Notes: generated by a model from the sequence alone, not told the origin. A stretch of DNA of 64,000 nt from Streptacidiphilus sp. P02-A3a (GCF_014084105.1 NZ_CP048289.1:5899922-5963921); one strand, 5' to 3'; positions 1 through 8,755 are shown, numbered from the stretch's first letter. Numbers and translations: made by a program.

Positions 1-1
1 C

Positions 2-457
2 CAACTCGGCTCCGCCGCGAAGACCTTGAACGGCAACAGCGACGAACTGTTCGCCACGCTGACCTCGTTGCAGAGCTTCACCAGCATGCTGAAGCAGAAC
101 AACGGCCAGGTGCAGTCGGCCACCGGTGAACTCTCCAGCGTCAGCGGCTTCCTGGCGCAGGACAAGACGGACCTGGGCACGGCGCTGGCACAACTGGCCA
201 CCGCCCTGGGCCAGGTGCAGAGCTTCATCCAGGACAACCGGGGACAGCTCCAGAACGTGGTCAACCAACTCACGCCGATCACCCGAATCATGGTGCAGCA
301 GCGGGCCTCGCTCGCCGAACTGCTCGACGCCGCGCCGCTGGCCGCCGACAACGTGCTGAACGCCTACAACCCGGCCAAGGGCACCATCGACGGCCGGGCC
401 GACCTCAACGAGCTCAGCTTCCCGATGCCCTTCCCCAGCGTTGGGGGCACCCAGTGA
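2..457 (+). CDS. MCE-family protein, C-terminal part (MceD-like by position)
   Basis: The gene enters from the left edge, so only about 151 C-terminal residues are visible; frame 2 is open from the first base to the TGA at 455-457. The visible part is a helical, Gln/Asn/Leu-rich stretch with heptad-like spacing, typical of the coiled helical tail after the MCE domain in substrate-binding proteins of Mce lipid/sterol importers. The MCE beta-barrel itself lies upstream. The stop overlaps the start of the next mce gene by 4 bases (GTGA), so translation is probably coupled. Calling it MceD rests only on its place before the lipoprotein (MceE) gene. Confidence 0.8.
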   Translation, partial: QLGSAAKTLNGNSDELFATLTSLQSFTSMLKQNNGQVQSATGELSSVSGFLAQDKTDLGTALAQLATALGQVQSFIQDNRGQLQNVVNQLTPITRIMVQQRASLAELLDAAPLAADNVLNAYNPAKGTIDGRADLNELSFPMPFPSVGGTQ

Positions 458-1593
458 ACCGGCTCGGCCGCAGCGCCTGCTGCTGGCTGGCGGCGGGCGC
501 GGTGCTCGGCACCGGCGGTTGCTCCGGCTACACCGCGATGCAGGACCTCCCGCTGCCCGGCGGGGCCTCCCTGGGCAGCCACCCGTACACGGTCACGGCG
601 GACTTCAGCGACGTGCTCAGCCTGGTTCCGCAGGCGTCGGTGGAGGTCAACGACGTCCCGGTGGGCCGGGTCACCCGGATCTCGCTGGCGCCCAGCGGCT
701 GGACGGCCGTGGTCACCATGCAGGTCAACGGGGACGTCCAGCTGCCCGGCAACGCCTACGCCTCGCTGGAGCAGTCCAGCCTGCTGGGTGAGAAGTACAT
801 CGAGCTGTCCGACCCGCCCTCGGACCAGCCGGCCACCGGCACGCTGGCCGACAGCGGGACCATCCCCCTGGCCCGGACCAACCGCTCGCCCGAGGTCGAG
901 GAGGTCTTCGGAGCGCTGTCGCTGCTGCTGAACGGCGGCGGGGTACAGCAGTTGAAGACCATCAGCAGCGAACTCAACCAGGCCCTGGCCGGGAACCAGC
1001 CCGCGGTGCGCGACCTGCTCAGCCGACTCAGCACCCTGGTCGGCGACCTGAACACGCACCGCTCGGACATCACCGCCGCGCTCGACGGCCTCAACCAGCT
1101 CTCGGCTACCCTGGCCGCCCGCGACCAGCAGATCGACACCGTGCTCAGCGACCTCAGCCCGGGCCTGTCGGTGCTCTCCGACCAACGGCAGCAACTGGTC
1201 ACCATGCTCCAGTCGCTGGACACCCTGTCCGGGGTCGCGGTCAGTACCGTCAACGCCAGCCAGGCCGACCTGGTGGCCGACCTGAAGGGGCTGGCGCCGA
1301 CCCTCCAGCGGCTCGCCGACGCGGGCCAGGACCTGCCCAACTCGCTTCAGGTGCTGGTCACCTACCCGTTCACGGACCAGGTGCTGAACGGCGTCAAGGG
1401 CGACTACCTGAACACCTACCTGGACCTGGCCACCCCGCCGGACACCCAGATCATCCCCGCGCTGACGGCCGCCGACAGCGTCTTCCCCCAGCCCCCGACG
1501 CCCGCTGCGGACAGCAGCGCCCGGGAGGCGAAGCCGCTGCCACTGCCGTTTCCGCTGCCGTCGGCGAGCACGGTCCGAGGAGGCACCCGATGA
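454..1593 (+). CDS. MceE-like lipoprotein of an Mce importer
   Basis: This 379-aa protein starts at a GTG that overlaps the previous stop. The N-terminus has a short hydrophobic stretch ending in Gly-Thr-Gly-Gly-Cys (Cys23), a plausible lipoprotein cleavage site; the fourth-before-last MCE protein in such operons (MceE/LprK) is usually the lipoprotein. An MCE domain follows at about residues 45-120, then a long helical region with repeated Leu/Gln/Asp, and a Pro/Ala-rich tail. It should sit outside the membrane as part of the hexameric MCE channel that passes hydrophobic substrate to the YrbE permeases, which are not in this window. The last four bases (ATGA) overlap the next gene. Confidence 0.85.
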   Translation: MNRLGRSACCWLAAGAVLGTGGCSGYTAMQDLPLPGGASLGSHPYTVTADFSDVLSLVPQASVEVNDVPVGRVTRISLAPSGWTAVVTMQVNGDVQLPGNAYASLEQSSLLGEKYIELSDPPSDQPATGTLADSGTIPLARTNRSPEVEEVFGALSLLLNGGGVQQLKTISSELNQALAGNQPAVRDLLSRLSTLVGDLNTHRSDITAALDGLNQLSATLAARDQQIDTVLSDLSPGLSVLSDQRQQLVTMLQSLDTLSGVAVSTVNASQADLVADLKGLAPTLQRLADAGQDLPNSLQVLVTYPFTDQVLNGVKGDYLNTYLDLATPPDTQIIPALTAADSVFPQPPTPAADSSAREAKPLPLPFPLPSASTVRGGTR

Positions 1594-2708
1594 GGCTCAG
1601 GCGCGTCGTCCTGGTCAAGAACGTCACCTTCCTGGCGCTGTCCGCGCTGTGCCTGGGCTACCTGGGTGCCGACTACGCCGATGTCGGCGGCCTGTTCGGG
1701 ATGCCCGGCTACTACGTGGTGCGGGTGGACCTGTCCGCGACCGGCGGCCTGTTCCCCAACGCGGACGTCACCTACCGGGGCGTCTCGGTCGGCCGGGTCG
1801 GGCCGATCCGGCTCACCGCCGACGGGGTGCAGGCCGACCTGCACCTGGACGACTCCGACCACCGGATCCCGCGGCAGCTGCACGCCCAGGTGGCGGACCT
1901 GTCGGTGGCCGGTGAGGAGTACCTGGACCTGGAACCCAGTACCGACCAGGGCCCCTACCTGGTCGGCGGCGACACCGTCCGGCAGTCCCGGACCAGCGTC
2001 CCGGCCCCGGTCACCTCCATGCTGACCAGCGTCAACACCCTCACCGAGTCCGTCCCGCTGCAATCGCTGAGGACGGTGGTGGACCAGCTCGGCGACGCCT
2101 TCAGCGGGCAGGCTTCGAGCCTCCAGGCGCTGCTGGACAGCAGCAGCCAGTTCACCGCCGCCGCCGACCGCGCCCTCCCGGCGACCACCAAGCTGCTGGT
2201 GGACGGGCAGACGGTGCTGCAGACCCAGGCCGACGAGGGCGACGCGATCCGCAGCTTCGCCGACAGCGCGAACCAGCTGGCCGCGCAGCTCGACAGCTCG
2301 GACGGCGACCTGCGGCGGCTGATCACCGCCACGCCGGAGGCCGCCACCCAGCTCGACCAGCTGCTCCAGGACGCCGGACCGAACCTGGGCGTGGTCCTGG
2401 CGAACCTGCTGACCACGGCCGACGTGGCGGAGACCCGGCAGGCGGGGATCCAGGAGCTGCTGATCCGGCTACCGGCCGTGGCCGCGGCCGGGTCCACCGC
2501 CGTCAACGGCAGCGGCGCGCACATGAGCATGGCGGTCACCTTCTTCCAGCCGCTGCCCTGCACCGACGGCTACGGCGGCACCGTGCACCACAGCGGCACC
2601 GACACCACCGCCGGGGCCTGGAACACCGCCGCCGGTTGCGACGCCCCGGCCGGAAGCGGCAGCGACGTCCGCGGGTCGAACAACGCCCCTGGCGGGAGCG
2701 GACAGTGA
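1590..2708 (+). CDS. MceF-like MCE-family protein
   Basis: This 372-aa protein has one N-terminal membrane segment (about residues 5-25), an MCE domain at about 35-115 containing the usual Val-X-Tyr-Arg-Gly-Val-X-Val-Gly-Arg-Val pattern, a helical middle and a Gly/Ser/Asn-rich C-terminus with two Cys. It is the sixth and last MCE protein by order. The ATG overlaps the previous stop and its own stop overlaps the GTG of the next gene, so the operon continues directly into the Mce-associated genes. The substrate (sterol, fatty acid or other lipid) cannot be told from this sequence. Confidence 0.85.
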   Translation: MRLRRVVLVKNVTFLALSALCLGYLGADYADVGGLFGMPGYYVVRVDLSATGGLFPNADVTYRGVSVGRVGPIRLTADGVQADLHLDDSDHRIPRQLHAQVADLSVAGEEYLDLEPSTDQGPYLVGGDTVRQSRTSVPAPVTSMLTSVNTLTESVPLQSLRTVVDQLGDAFSGQASSLQALLDSSSQFTAAADRALPATTKLLVDGQTVLQTQADEGDAIRSFADSANQLAAQLDSSDGDLRRLITATPEAATQLDQLLQDAGPNLGVVLANLLTTADVAETRQAGIQELLIRLPAVAAAGSTAVNGSGAHMSMAVTFFQPLPCTDGYGGTVHHSGTDTTAGAWNTAAGCDAPAGSGSDVRGSNNAPGGSGQ

Positions 2709-3223
2709 CGATACGTCAGTTAAACTGGTGGGGGGCGACCGTGAGCGGCGTACTGGCCTGCGCGCTGGCCGCCGGATGGTGGGCCGACCGACCGGCGGCC
2801 GCCACCGAACCGGGCCCGGCCCGGGACACCGCGCTCGCCGACGGGCGGGCCGACCTGACCGCGCTGAGCAGCGCCGACGGCGCGGCGGCCGAGCGGTCGC
2901 TGCAGAGCTGGCTGGCCGCGACCACCGGCCCGCTGCACGACGGCCTGCGCAGCGGATCGGCCACCAGCCTGGCCGGGCTGACCGGTTCCGGGACGCAGGC
3001 CAAGGGCAGCGTGACCGCCGCCGCGCTCACCGCGCTCGATCCGGACCGCGGCACGGCGACGCTGATCGCGACCCTCTCGGTCCAGGTCAGCGCGACCGGG
3101 ACCACCGCGCAGACACAGCAGCGCGGCGTCCAGGCGCAGCTGGTGCGCACCGGTGGCGACTGGAAGGTCTCCGCGCTGACCACCATCTCCGGCGACGCCA
3201 CTGCCACTGACGGTGCGTCATGA
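2705..3223 (+). CDS. Mce-associated membrane protein (1 of 4)
   Basis: This protein has 172 aa from the GTG at 2705, which overlaps the stop of the MceF-like gene. An ATG 69 bases upstream in the same frame would force a long overlap and add an Arg-rich tail in front of the membrane segment, so I reject it. One N-terminal transmembrane helix (about residues 9-28) is followed by a compact alpha+beta domain ending in Trp-Lys-Val-Ser, as in the Mce-associated (Mas) proteins whose C-terminal fold resembles NTF2-like domains. It likely stabilises or regulates the Mce complex on the outer face of the membrane. Confidence 0.75.
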   Translation: MTIRQLNWWGATVSGVLACALAAGWWADRPAAATEPGPARDTALADGRADLTALSSADGAAAERSLQSWLAATTGPLHDGLRSGSATSLAGLTGSGTQAKGSVTAAALTALDPDRGTATLIATLSVQVSATGTTAQTQQRGVQAQLVRTGGDWKVSALTTISGDATATDGAS

Positions 3224-3705
3224 AGGGTGTGCGCTGGGCTCTCCCGGGGGTGCTGTGGCTGGCCGCGCTGGGCTTCGGGGTCGCCGGACTGCTCGGGCGG
3301 CCGGGCCCGGCGGCGGATCGGGCGGTGGTCGACGCCCCGGCCACCAGCCAGGTCAACAGCCAGGTGGACGCCGCGCTGGCGCGGATCCTCTCGTACACCC
3401 CGCAGGACACGGCGGCCACCGCCCAGGCCGCCCACGACCTGCTCAGCGGCACCGCCTCGACCCAGTACCAGGCCTTGTTCGCGCAGGTGAAGGGCCAGAT
3501 CGGGACGCAGCGGCTGACCGTGGCCACCCAGGTCACGCACAGCGGCGTGGTCAGCCTGACCGGGGACCAGGCGCAGCTGCTGGTCTTCGTGCGGCAGACC
3601 GCCCAGCGCCAGGGCGGCGCCGCGAGCACCGTGCAGGGGCAGTTGTCGGTCACCGCACGGCTGATCGACGGGCATTGGCGCATCAGTGATATGACGGAGC
3701 GTTAG
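3220..3705 (+). CDS. Mce-associated membrane protein (2 of 4)
   Basis: This 161-aa protein starts at an ATG that overlaps the previous stop (ATGA). It has a hydrophobic N-terminal segment (about residues 5-25) and then an external domain with the pattern shared by its neighbours: an early helix, a Val-Ser-Leu-Thr-Gly-Asp-Gln-Ala-Gln-Leu-Leu-Val strand and a terminal Gly-His-Trp-Arg-Ile-Ser motif. It is a paralogue of the genes on either side, so this part of the operon has grown by local duplication. No catalytic residues are visible. Confidence 0.75.
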   Translation: MKGVRWALPGVLWLAALGFGVAGLLGRPGPAADRAVVDAPATSQVNSQVDAALARILSYTPQDTAATAQAAHDLLSGTASTQYQALFAQVKGQIGTQRLTVATQVTHSGVVSLTGDQAQLLVFVRQTAQRQGGAASTVQGQLSVTARLIDGHWRISDMTER

Positions 3706-3714
3706 GGGAGTGCA

Positions 3715-4221
3715 GTGGCAGCATCGGTGACCATGGCGGCGCGCGGCCTGGCGGTCCTGGCCGCGGCGGCGGCGGCCTGGGGCGGCTGGTCGTGGTACGC
3801 GGCGGCGCACGACAGCGCGGCGGCGCTGGCGGCGGGCCGGGACCAGGTGCTGGCGGCGGGCGAGCAGGCGGTGCAGAACCTGAACACCCTGGACTGGCAG
3901 CATCTCAGTACCGGCCTGAGCACCTGGGACCAGTCCACCACCGGCGACCTGCGCACCCAACTCGACCAGGGGCAGGCCGACTTCACTAAGCAGGTGGAGC
4001 AGGCGCACACGGTCACCACGGCCAAGGTGCTGGCGGGCGCGGTCACCGAACTCGACGAGCACACCGGGCGGGCCTCGGTGATGGTCGCGTTGCAGGTCAC
4101 CGTCTCGGCTCCGGGCAGCAGCCCGTCGGTCAAGCAGAGCAGGCTGCTCGGGCAGCTCACCCGGACCGCGCAGGGCTGGAAGCTGAGCGACCTGGCCCAG
4201 GCGTCCACCACCGACTCGTGA
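3715..4221 (+). CDS. Mce-associated membrane protein (3 of 4)
   Basis: This 168-aa protein starts at GTG 3715, nine bases after the previous stop and just downstream of a GGGGAG-like ribosome site. An N-terminal membrane helix (about residues 8-28) precedes an external domain ending in Gly-Trp-Lys-Leu-Ser, the same terminal motif as the other three Mce-associated proteins. It is shorter and more diverged in the middle than its neighbours. Role: accessory subunit of the Mce importer, inferred from operon position and fold pattern only. Confidence 0.75.
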   Translation: MAASVTMAARGLAVLAAAAAAWGGWSWYAAAHDSAAALAAGRDQVLAAGEQAVQNLNTLDWQHLSTGLSTWDQSTTGDLRTQLDQGQADFTKQVEQAHTVTTAKVLAGAVTELDEHTGRASVMVALQVTVSAPGSSPSVKQSRLLGQLTRTAQGWKLSDLAQASTTDS

Positions 4222-4249
4222 GCGTCGTTCCACCGGAGGAGACCGCGCG

Positions 4250-4936
4250 ATGACCACCACCCGCCAGACGATCAACCACCAGCGCCGGGTCGCCGCCAGG
4301 CCCGCCACCGCCCCGCCGCCGGTCGCCGCCCCGCCGCCGGTCGCCGCCGACCCGGCGGAGCCGTCGCCGCGCCGCCGGTCGCGGCCGGGCTCCGGGCTGC
4401 GCCGACTGGCGCGCCCGCGCCGTCCGCTGCTGGCGGTGCTGCTGACGCTGCTGCTCGGCGGCTTCGCCGGGTACGCGCACGCCCATGCGAACAGCCTGCG
4501 GGCGGGGGCGGCCGACCACGACAACACCGCGCTCACCGACGCCGCCCGCAGCAGTCAGGTCAAGGGCGGCGTCACCCAGGCCGTCAACACTCTGTTCTCC
4601 TACGACTACACCGATCCGGCCCGGACCGACAACGCCGCCGGGAGCCTGCTCACCGGCGCGGCGGTGAAGCAGTACGCCGGTATGCTCGGCGCGGTGCGGG
4701 CGGACGCGTCCAAGCTCAAGCTGGTGCTCACCACCACCGTCACCGACTGCGGCCTGGAGCAGCTCGACGGCGACCGGGCGCAGTTGCTGGTCTTCGCGGA
4801 CCAGCGGGACACCACCGCCGCGACGGGCGCCAAGGCGGGCAGCGACAGCGAGGACTCCCCGGCGATGTTCACCGTCTCCGCGCTGCTGGTGAAGGGCACC
4901 TGGCGGATCAGCGCGATCACCACCTTCGGCGGCTGA
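4250..4936 (+). CDS. Mce-associated membrane protein (4 of 4), longer cytoplasmic head
   Basis: This 228-aa protein has a clear GGAGGA site about seven bases before ATG 4250. It differs from the three genes before it by a cytoplasmic N-terminal extension of about 60 residues, rich in Pro, Ala and Arg (two copies of Pro-Pro-Val-Ala-Ala), before the membrane helix at about residues 63-82. The external domain carries the shared Asp-Arg-Ala-Gln-Leu-Leu-Val and Trp-Arg-Ile-Ser motifs. A 28-base gap separates it from the gene before. It is the last gene of the operon; the next gene (ctaA) has its own function. Confidence 0.75.
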   Translation: MTTTRQTINHQRRVAARPATAPPPVAAPPPVAADPAEPSPRRRSRPGSGLRRLARPRRPLLAVLLTLLLGGFAGYAHAHANSLRAGAADHDNTALTDAARSSQVKGGVTQAVNTLFSYDYTDPARTDNAAGSLLTGAAVKQYAGMLGAVRADASKLKLVLTTTVTDCGLEQLDGDRAQLLVFADQRDTTAATGAKAGSDSEDSPAMFTVSALLVKGTWRISAITTFGG

Positions 4937-4979
4937 CCCCCGGGGCGGCGGCCACCGGAAGTGCGCCTACGATGGCGGC

Positions 4980-5972
4980 GTGCTGAAACTGTGGAACCTG
5001 GTCGCCTCCAAGTACCAAGCGGACGACGCCACAGTGCGCCGGGCCGCCCTGTGGTCCGTCATCACCAGTGTGATCATCGTTGTGGCCGGTGGGGCGGTGC
5101 GGCTGACCAGCTCCGGCCTCGGCTGCCCGACCTGGCCGCAGTGCACCGGCACCAGCCTGACCCCGACGCCCGCGATGGGCATCCACGGGGTGATCGAGTT
5201 CTCCAACCGGATGCTGATCTACCTGCTGTGCGCGGCCGTCGGCTGGCTGATCATCACCGCCTCGCTGCAACGGCGGCGGCGGCCGGAGCTGGTCCGGCTG
5301 GCCTGGGCGCAGTTCGGCCTGGTGGTGGCCGAGGCGGTGCTCGGCGGCCTGTCGGTGCTGACCAAGCTGAACCCGTTCATGGTGGCCGCGCACTTCCTGC
5401 TGGCGATGGTGTTCATCGTGGTGACCGTGCGGACCTGGGAGCGTGCCCGCGAGGGCGACGGGGCGCCGCGCTCGCTGGTGCCCGGGGCGGTCCGCTCGCT
5501 CGGCTACGCGCTGACCGGGGTCACCGCGCTGCTGCTGGTCGTCGGCACCGGCGTGACCGGTACCGGTCCGCACTCGGGGGACACCGGTGTGGCCGCCCGG
5601 ATGCCCTTCGACTGGGACCGGGTGGCGCAGCTGCACGGGGACCTGGTGTTCCTGGTGTGCGGCCTGACCGTGGCGCTGCTCTTCGTGCTGAAGGCGGTCG
5701 GCGGCCCGCGCGCGGCCTTCCGGCGGACGGTCGAGCTGACGGTGCTGCTGGTGCTCCAGGCGGCCGTCGGTTACTGGCAGTACTTCACCGGCCTGCCCGC
5801 CTGGCTGGTCGGCATCCATGTGGCGGGGGCCTGCCTGGTCTGGATCGCCACCCTGCGGATCCCGTTCGCGCTGCGCGAGCGGCGCGACGTCCAGCCCGGA
5901 CCGCAGGCCCCGACGGCCGCCGAAACCGGCGCCACCGGGGCGGACCAGCCGCTTCCGGCGGCCGCCAACTGA
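4980..5972 (+). CDS. ctaA: heme A synthase (COX15/CtaA family)
   Basis: This 330-aa integral membrane protein, with about eight helices, oxidises the C8 methyl of heme O to the formyl group of heme A for aa3-type cytochrome oxidase. Family residues are visible: the Cys pair Cys49/Cys55 in Gly-Leu-Gly-Cys-Pro-Thr-Trp-Pro-Gln-Cys, His69 and Glu73 in Ile-His-Gly-Val-Ile-Glu-Phe-Ser-Asn-Arg, a second His in Ala-Ala-His-Phe-Leu, and the later pair in Gln-Leu-His-Gly-Asp and Gly-Ile-His-Val-Ala-Gly. The start is GTG 4980; no upstream start fits. The tail is Pro/Ala-rich. Its usual neighbour ctaB is not in the window. Length matches the actinobacterial family. Confidence 0.92.
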   Translation: MLKLWNLVASKYQADDATVRRAALWSVITSVIIVVAGGAVRLTSSGLGCPTWPQCTGTSLTPTPAMGIHGVIEFSNRMLIYLLCAAVGWLIITASLQRRRRPELVRLAWAQFGLVVAEAVLGGLSVLTKLNPFMVAAHFLLAMVFIVVTVRTWERAREGDGAPRSLVPGAVRSLGYALTGVTALLLVVGTGVTGTGPHSGDTGVAARMPFDWDRVAQLHGDLVFLVCGLTVALLFVLKAVGGPRAAFRRTVELTVLLVLQAAVGYWQYFTGLPAWLVGIHVAGACLVWIATLRIPFALRERRDVQPGPQAPTAAETGATGADQPLPAAAN

Positions 5973-6408
5973 CCCGGCGCGGCTCGAAACTGTCGGGAAA
6001 TCAGTACGTCTACGACACATATCGGCAGCACGCTCTTAACATGCGCACGGCAGAGTAGTCATCGACGGCGAGCACCGAACGTGGTGGCGGCGGGTGTTCC
6101 GAGCGGCTCTCGAACACTCACTGTCATCGACGGGGCGCGGCGGATGGCCCTGAACCAGCCGACCGCGCCCGGCCGCAGACGAGGCCGTCGTCCCGCCCCG
6201 TAGGTCTGTGCGGACCACGGGGACGGTAGTTCTGCGGCACCGCACTCCGCGTTCCCGGGTGGGGGATCAGCGGAGGGGCAGCGTCGGGGCCGGTCCTCAG
6301 GGGCCGGCCCCCATGCTGCGTTGGCGACATAACGGCACATTCCGGATTTCATCCAGCGTTGATGTTGCTCTGAGGCCACTGTCACACCCCGCTGCCAGAC
6401 TGCCTGGT
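5973..6408. other. 436-bp intergenic stretch without a gene
   Basis: No open frame here has a credible start, ribosome site and codon pattern. The first 120 bases are less GC-rich than the surroundings and may hold a promoter for the small gene at 6409. A GC hairpin lies at 6286-6311. I see nothing else. Confidence 0.5.
6286..6311. terminator. possible hairpin between ctaA and a small gene
   Basis: GGGGCCGG at 6286-6293 pairs perfectly with CCGGCCCC at 6304-6311 over a 10-base loop. There is no T tract, as is usual for actinobacterial terminators. It lies 310 bases past ctaA, so it may instead be a leader structure of the following gene. Confidence 0.35.
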
Positions 6409-6621
6409 ATGAACGACCACGGCCTCTGGGGCGGCCCTACCGACGGCGCGCTGGCACTGCTGCTGACCACCGGGTGGATCGACATCCATCCCGGTTCGCT
6501 GCGGATCGAGGCGACCCCCGCCGGTCGCCGCTTCCGCGCCCTCGACCTGGACGGACGCCCGGTCCGGGGCGTGCTCACCGACGTCTTCAGGATCCGCGGG
6601 GCCTCCGCGCTGGCCGCCTGA
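6409..6621 (+). CDS. hypothetical 70-aa protein
   Basis: This is a small protein with strong high-GC codon bias. The reading frame extends upstream to 6208, but ATG 6409 gives the compact protein, and the upstream part looks non-coding. There are no membrane segments; an acidic/aromatic N-terminus (Asn-Asp-His-Gly-Leu-Trp) leads into a beta-rich Arg/Asp pattern. No family is recognised. The 3' end lies in a 9-bp tandem repeat (unit GCCGCCTGA) that duplicates the stop codon. It converges with the gene at 6687. Confidence 0.5.
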   Translation: MNDHGLWGGPTDGALALLLTTGWIDIHPGSLRIEATPAGRRFRALDLDGRPVRGVLTDVFRIRGASALAA

Positions 6622-6639
6622 GCCGCCTGAGCCGCCTGG
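6613..6639. repeat. 9-bp tandem repeat spanning a stop codon
   Basis: The unit GCCGCCTGA occurs at 6613-6621 and 6622-6630, followed by GCCGCCTGG at 6631-6639. Both full copies carry an in-frame TGA for the gene ending at 6621. A second imperfect tandem of about 17 bp (GGGACTCCGGGCCGC) follows directly at about 6637-6672. Confidence 0.85.
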
Positions 6640-6686
6640 GACTCCGGGCCGCTGGGGACTCCGGGCCGCCTGGGTCGGCCGCGCGG

Positions 6687-7088
6687 TCAGACCGGCAGTG
6701 GCCGCTCCTCCGGCGGCGGGTCCTCCGGGAAGACGGTGAACCTCAACTCGCCGTCGTCCTCCGAGATCGTGGTCGCGCCGCACCGGAACGACTCGTGGAT
6801 CAGCGCGTGCAGCCGGTTCGACCACCCCGGCTCACCGGACAGCACCACGTGCACACTGCCCGCGCCGGAGGGCGCGAGCCGGTGCGGCTGCGGGTGCGGC
6901 TTCTGGCGGCCCATCTCGATCAGGTAGCGGTCGGTGTGGGCCAGGCTCGGCTTGGGCACCACGCTGCTGCGGTCCACCGTCGCCGCCCGCCAGTCGTAGA
7001 CCTGGGTGATGGCGTCCACCAGCGCCGCGTTCGCGGCGGGCCAGCCCGTGGCCGCCAGCCGTACCAGCGTGCTTCCCGCTGCCGCCAT
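6687..7088 (-). CDS. hypothetical 133-aa protein
   Basis: The start chosen is ATG 7088, preceded on the minus strand by GCGGAGGCGGGAC, a good ribosome site; the frame continues upstream but becomes Arg/Ala-rich shadow sequence. The protein is soluble, with no signal or membrane segments. It has an acidic C-terminal third (Glu-Asp-Asp-Gly-Glu, then a Pro/Glu tail) and two Trp. No motif is recognised. It is divergent from the CoA-transferase gene, with which it shares a 176-bp promoter region. Confidence 0.6.
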   Translation of the reverse strand: MAAAGSTLVRLAATGWPAANAALVDAITQVYDWRAATVDRSSVVPKPSLAHTDRYLIEMGRQKPHPQPHRLAPSGAGSVHVVLSGEPGWSNRLHALIHESFRCGATTISEDDGELRFTVFPEDPPPEERPLPV

Positions 7089-7264
7089 GTCCCGCCTCCG
7101 CTCCTCGGCCCACCTCCAGCGTGCCCCCGCCCGGGCCGCCGCGCACCTGGACCGGTGCCGCTCCCGGCCGCGCGCCATGGCGCCGATACCGATGCGCTAC
7201 CCCCGGCTCCGATACTCGACATCCGAGAGAAGAGGACCGCCCGCGCACCCCAGGAGGACTCCGC

Positions 7265-8755
7265 GTGACACTCACCGATCGACTCCGAACGGCTCTCGCC
7301 GACCGCGCCGACGACGACTCCGGCTTCGATCCACTGGCCGAGCTGGCGGCGGTGCTCTCCGGTATCGGCCTGCGGCCCGAGGACAGCGGCGGCCGGATCG
7401 ACTTCCTCGGAGCGGACCCGGTGGTGCCCAGCGTGCTGCGGCTGGGCGCGGCGGCGGGCATCGCGCTGGTGGCCAAGTCGGTGGCGATGGCCGACCTGTG
7501 GCAGCGGCGGGGCGGCCCCGGCCAGGACATCTCGATGGACCTGCGGGTGGCGCCGCACCGGCTCTGCCCCTTCTACGACCGCACCTGGGAGCTGCTGAAC
7601 GGCTATCCCGGCTCCGCGCCCGCCAACCCGAGCCTGGCGCTGGCCTTCATGTACCACCGCACCGGCGACGACCGCTGGGTGATGCCGTTCAACGCCTATC
7701 CCAAGCTGAAGCTCGCCGCGCAGACGCTGCTCGGGGTGCCGGACGAGATGGGTGCGGTGGCCCGGGCCATCGCCGGGTGGCGGGCCCGGGAGCTGGAGGA
7801 CGCGGCGGCCGAGGCCGGGGTGGTGCTGCCGATGCTCCGCACCACCGAGGAGCTGCTGGCCGAGCCGCACTACCGGGAGGTGCTCGCCGGGCTGCCGCTG
7901 GTGGAGGTCACCCGGATCGGCGACAGCGCGCCCGAGCCGTTCCCGGCGGACGCCACCGCGCCGCTGGACGGCGTCCGGGCGCTGGGCATGGGCCACGTGA
8001 TCGCGGGCGCGGGCACCGGCCGGGCGCTGGCGCTGCACGGCGCGGACGTGCTGAACCTGTGGCGTCCGGACGAGCTGGAGCACGACGTCACCTACATCAG
8101 CGCCAATGTCGGTATGCGCTCGGCGCTGCTGGACCCGACCGGGACGGTCGAGGCCGGGCGGCTGCGCGGACTGCTCGGCGGCGCGGACGTCTTCTTCGCC
8201 AACCGGCGGCCCGGCTACCTGGACCGGATCGGCCTGTCCGCCGAGCAGGCCGCCGCCGTCCGGCCGGGGATCGTGCACGCGACGGTGTCGCTCAACGGCG
8301 AGACCGGCCCCTGGGCCGACCGCCTCGGCTTCGACCAGACGGCGGGCTGCCTGACCGGGATGATGCTGCTGGAGGGCGCCGACGGGCTGCCCGGGCTGCC
8401 GCCGACGATGGTGGTGAACGACTACATCACCGCCTGGCTGCTCACCGCCGGGATCGTCCGGGCGCTGGTCCGGCGGGCCACCGAGGGCGGCAGCTACCGG
8501 GTGCACGTCTCGCTGACCCGGGCCGCGCTGTGGATCATCAGCCTCGGCCTGTTCGACCAGGGCTTCGCCCACAAGGTGGCCGGGACCGGCGGCGACCACG
8601 CCTACCTCGACCCGGAGACCTTCACCGCGCGGACCCCGCTCGGCCGGTACCAGGGGGTGACCGAGCAGGTGCGGATGTCGCGCACCCCGGGGCACTACCG
8701 GCAGGTGCTGCTGCCGCGCGGCTCGTCCCCGGCCGAGTGGCTGCCCCGGGCCTGA
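7265..8755 (+). CDS. class III CoA-transferase (CaiB/BaiF family)
   Basis: This protein has 496 aa from GTG 7265, six bases after a perfect AGGAGGA (7252-7258). Class III enzymes move CoA from an acyl-CoA to a carboxylic acid through an Asp-bound intermediate. The expected catalytic Asp lies in Gly-Phe-Asp-Gln-Thr-Ala-Gly (Asp357), followed by the usual Gly-Met-Met and the long C-terminal helix region. It is about 90 residues longer than the common 400-aa enzyme; the extra N-terminal region resembles a degenerate half-domain. No acyl-CoA ligase, dehydrogenase or hydratase lies beside it, so the substrate is unknown. Confidence 0.8.
   Translation: MTLTDRLRTALADRADDDSGFDPLAELAAVLSGIGLRPEDSGGRIDFLGADPVVPSVLRLGAAAGIALVAKSVAMADLWQRRGGPGQDISMDLRVAPHRLCPFYDRTWELLNGYPGSAPANPSLALAFMYHRTGDDRWVMPFNAYPKLKLAAQTLLGVPDEMGAVARAIAGWRARELEDAAAEAGVVLPMLRTTEELLAEPHYREVLAGLPLVEVTRIGDSAPEPFPADATAPLDGVRALGMGHVIAGAGTGRALALHGADVLNLWRPDELEHDVTYISANVGMRSALLDPTGTVEAGRLRGLLGGADVFFANRRPGYLDRIGLSAEQAAAVRPGIVHATVSLNGETGPWADRLGFDQTAGCLTGMMLLEGADGLPGLPPTMVVNDYITAWLLTAGIVRALVRRATEGGSYRVHVSLTRAALWIISLGLFDQGFAHKVAGTGGDHAYLDPETFTARTPLGRYQGVTEQVRMSRTPGHYRQVLLPRGSSPAEWLPRA

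Noticed and set aside
364-1194. Long open frames on the strand opposite real genes (here 276 codons; similar ones at 2716-4536, 4917-6020, 20888-22084, 26944-29586, 56318-57526 and 61091-63487).
   Set aside because: Stop codons are rare in GC-rich DNA. These frames are rich in Arg/Ala/Gly/Pro or Gln/Val repeats, have no ribosome sites and mirror genes with clear protein families.
6036-6245. A 69-codon minus-strand frame in the gap after ctaA.
   Set aside because: Arg/Thr/Ser-rich shadow composition, no ribosome site and no resemblance to any family.
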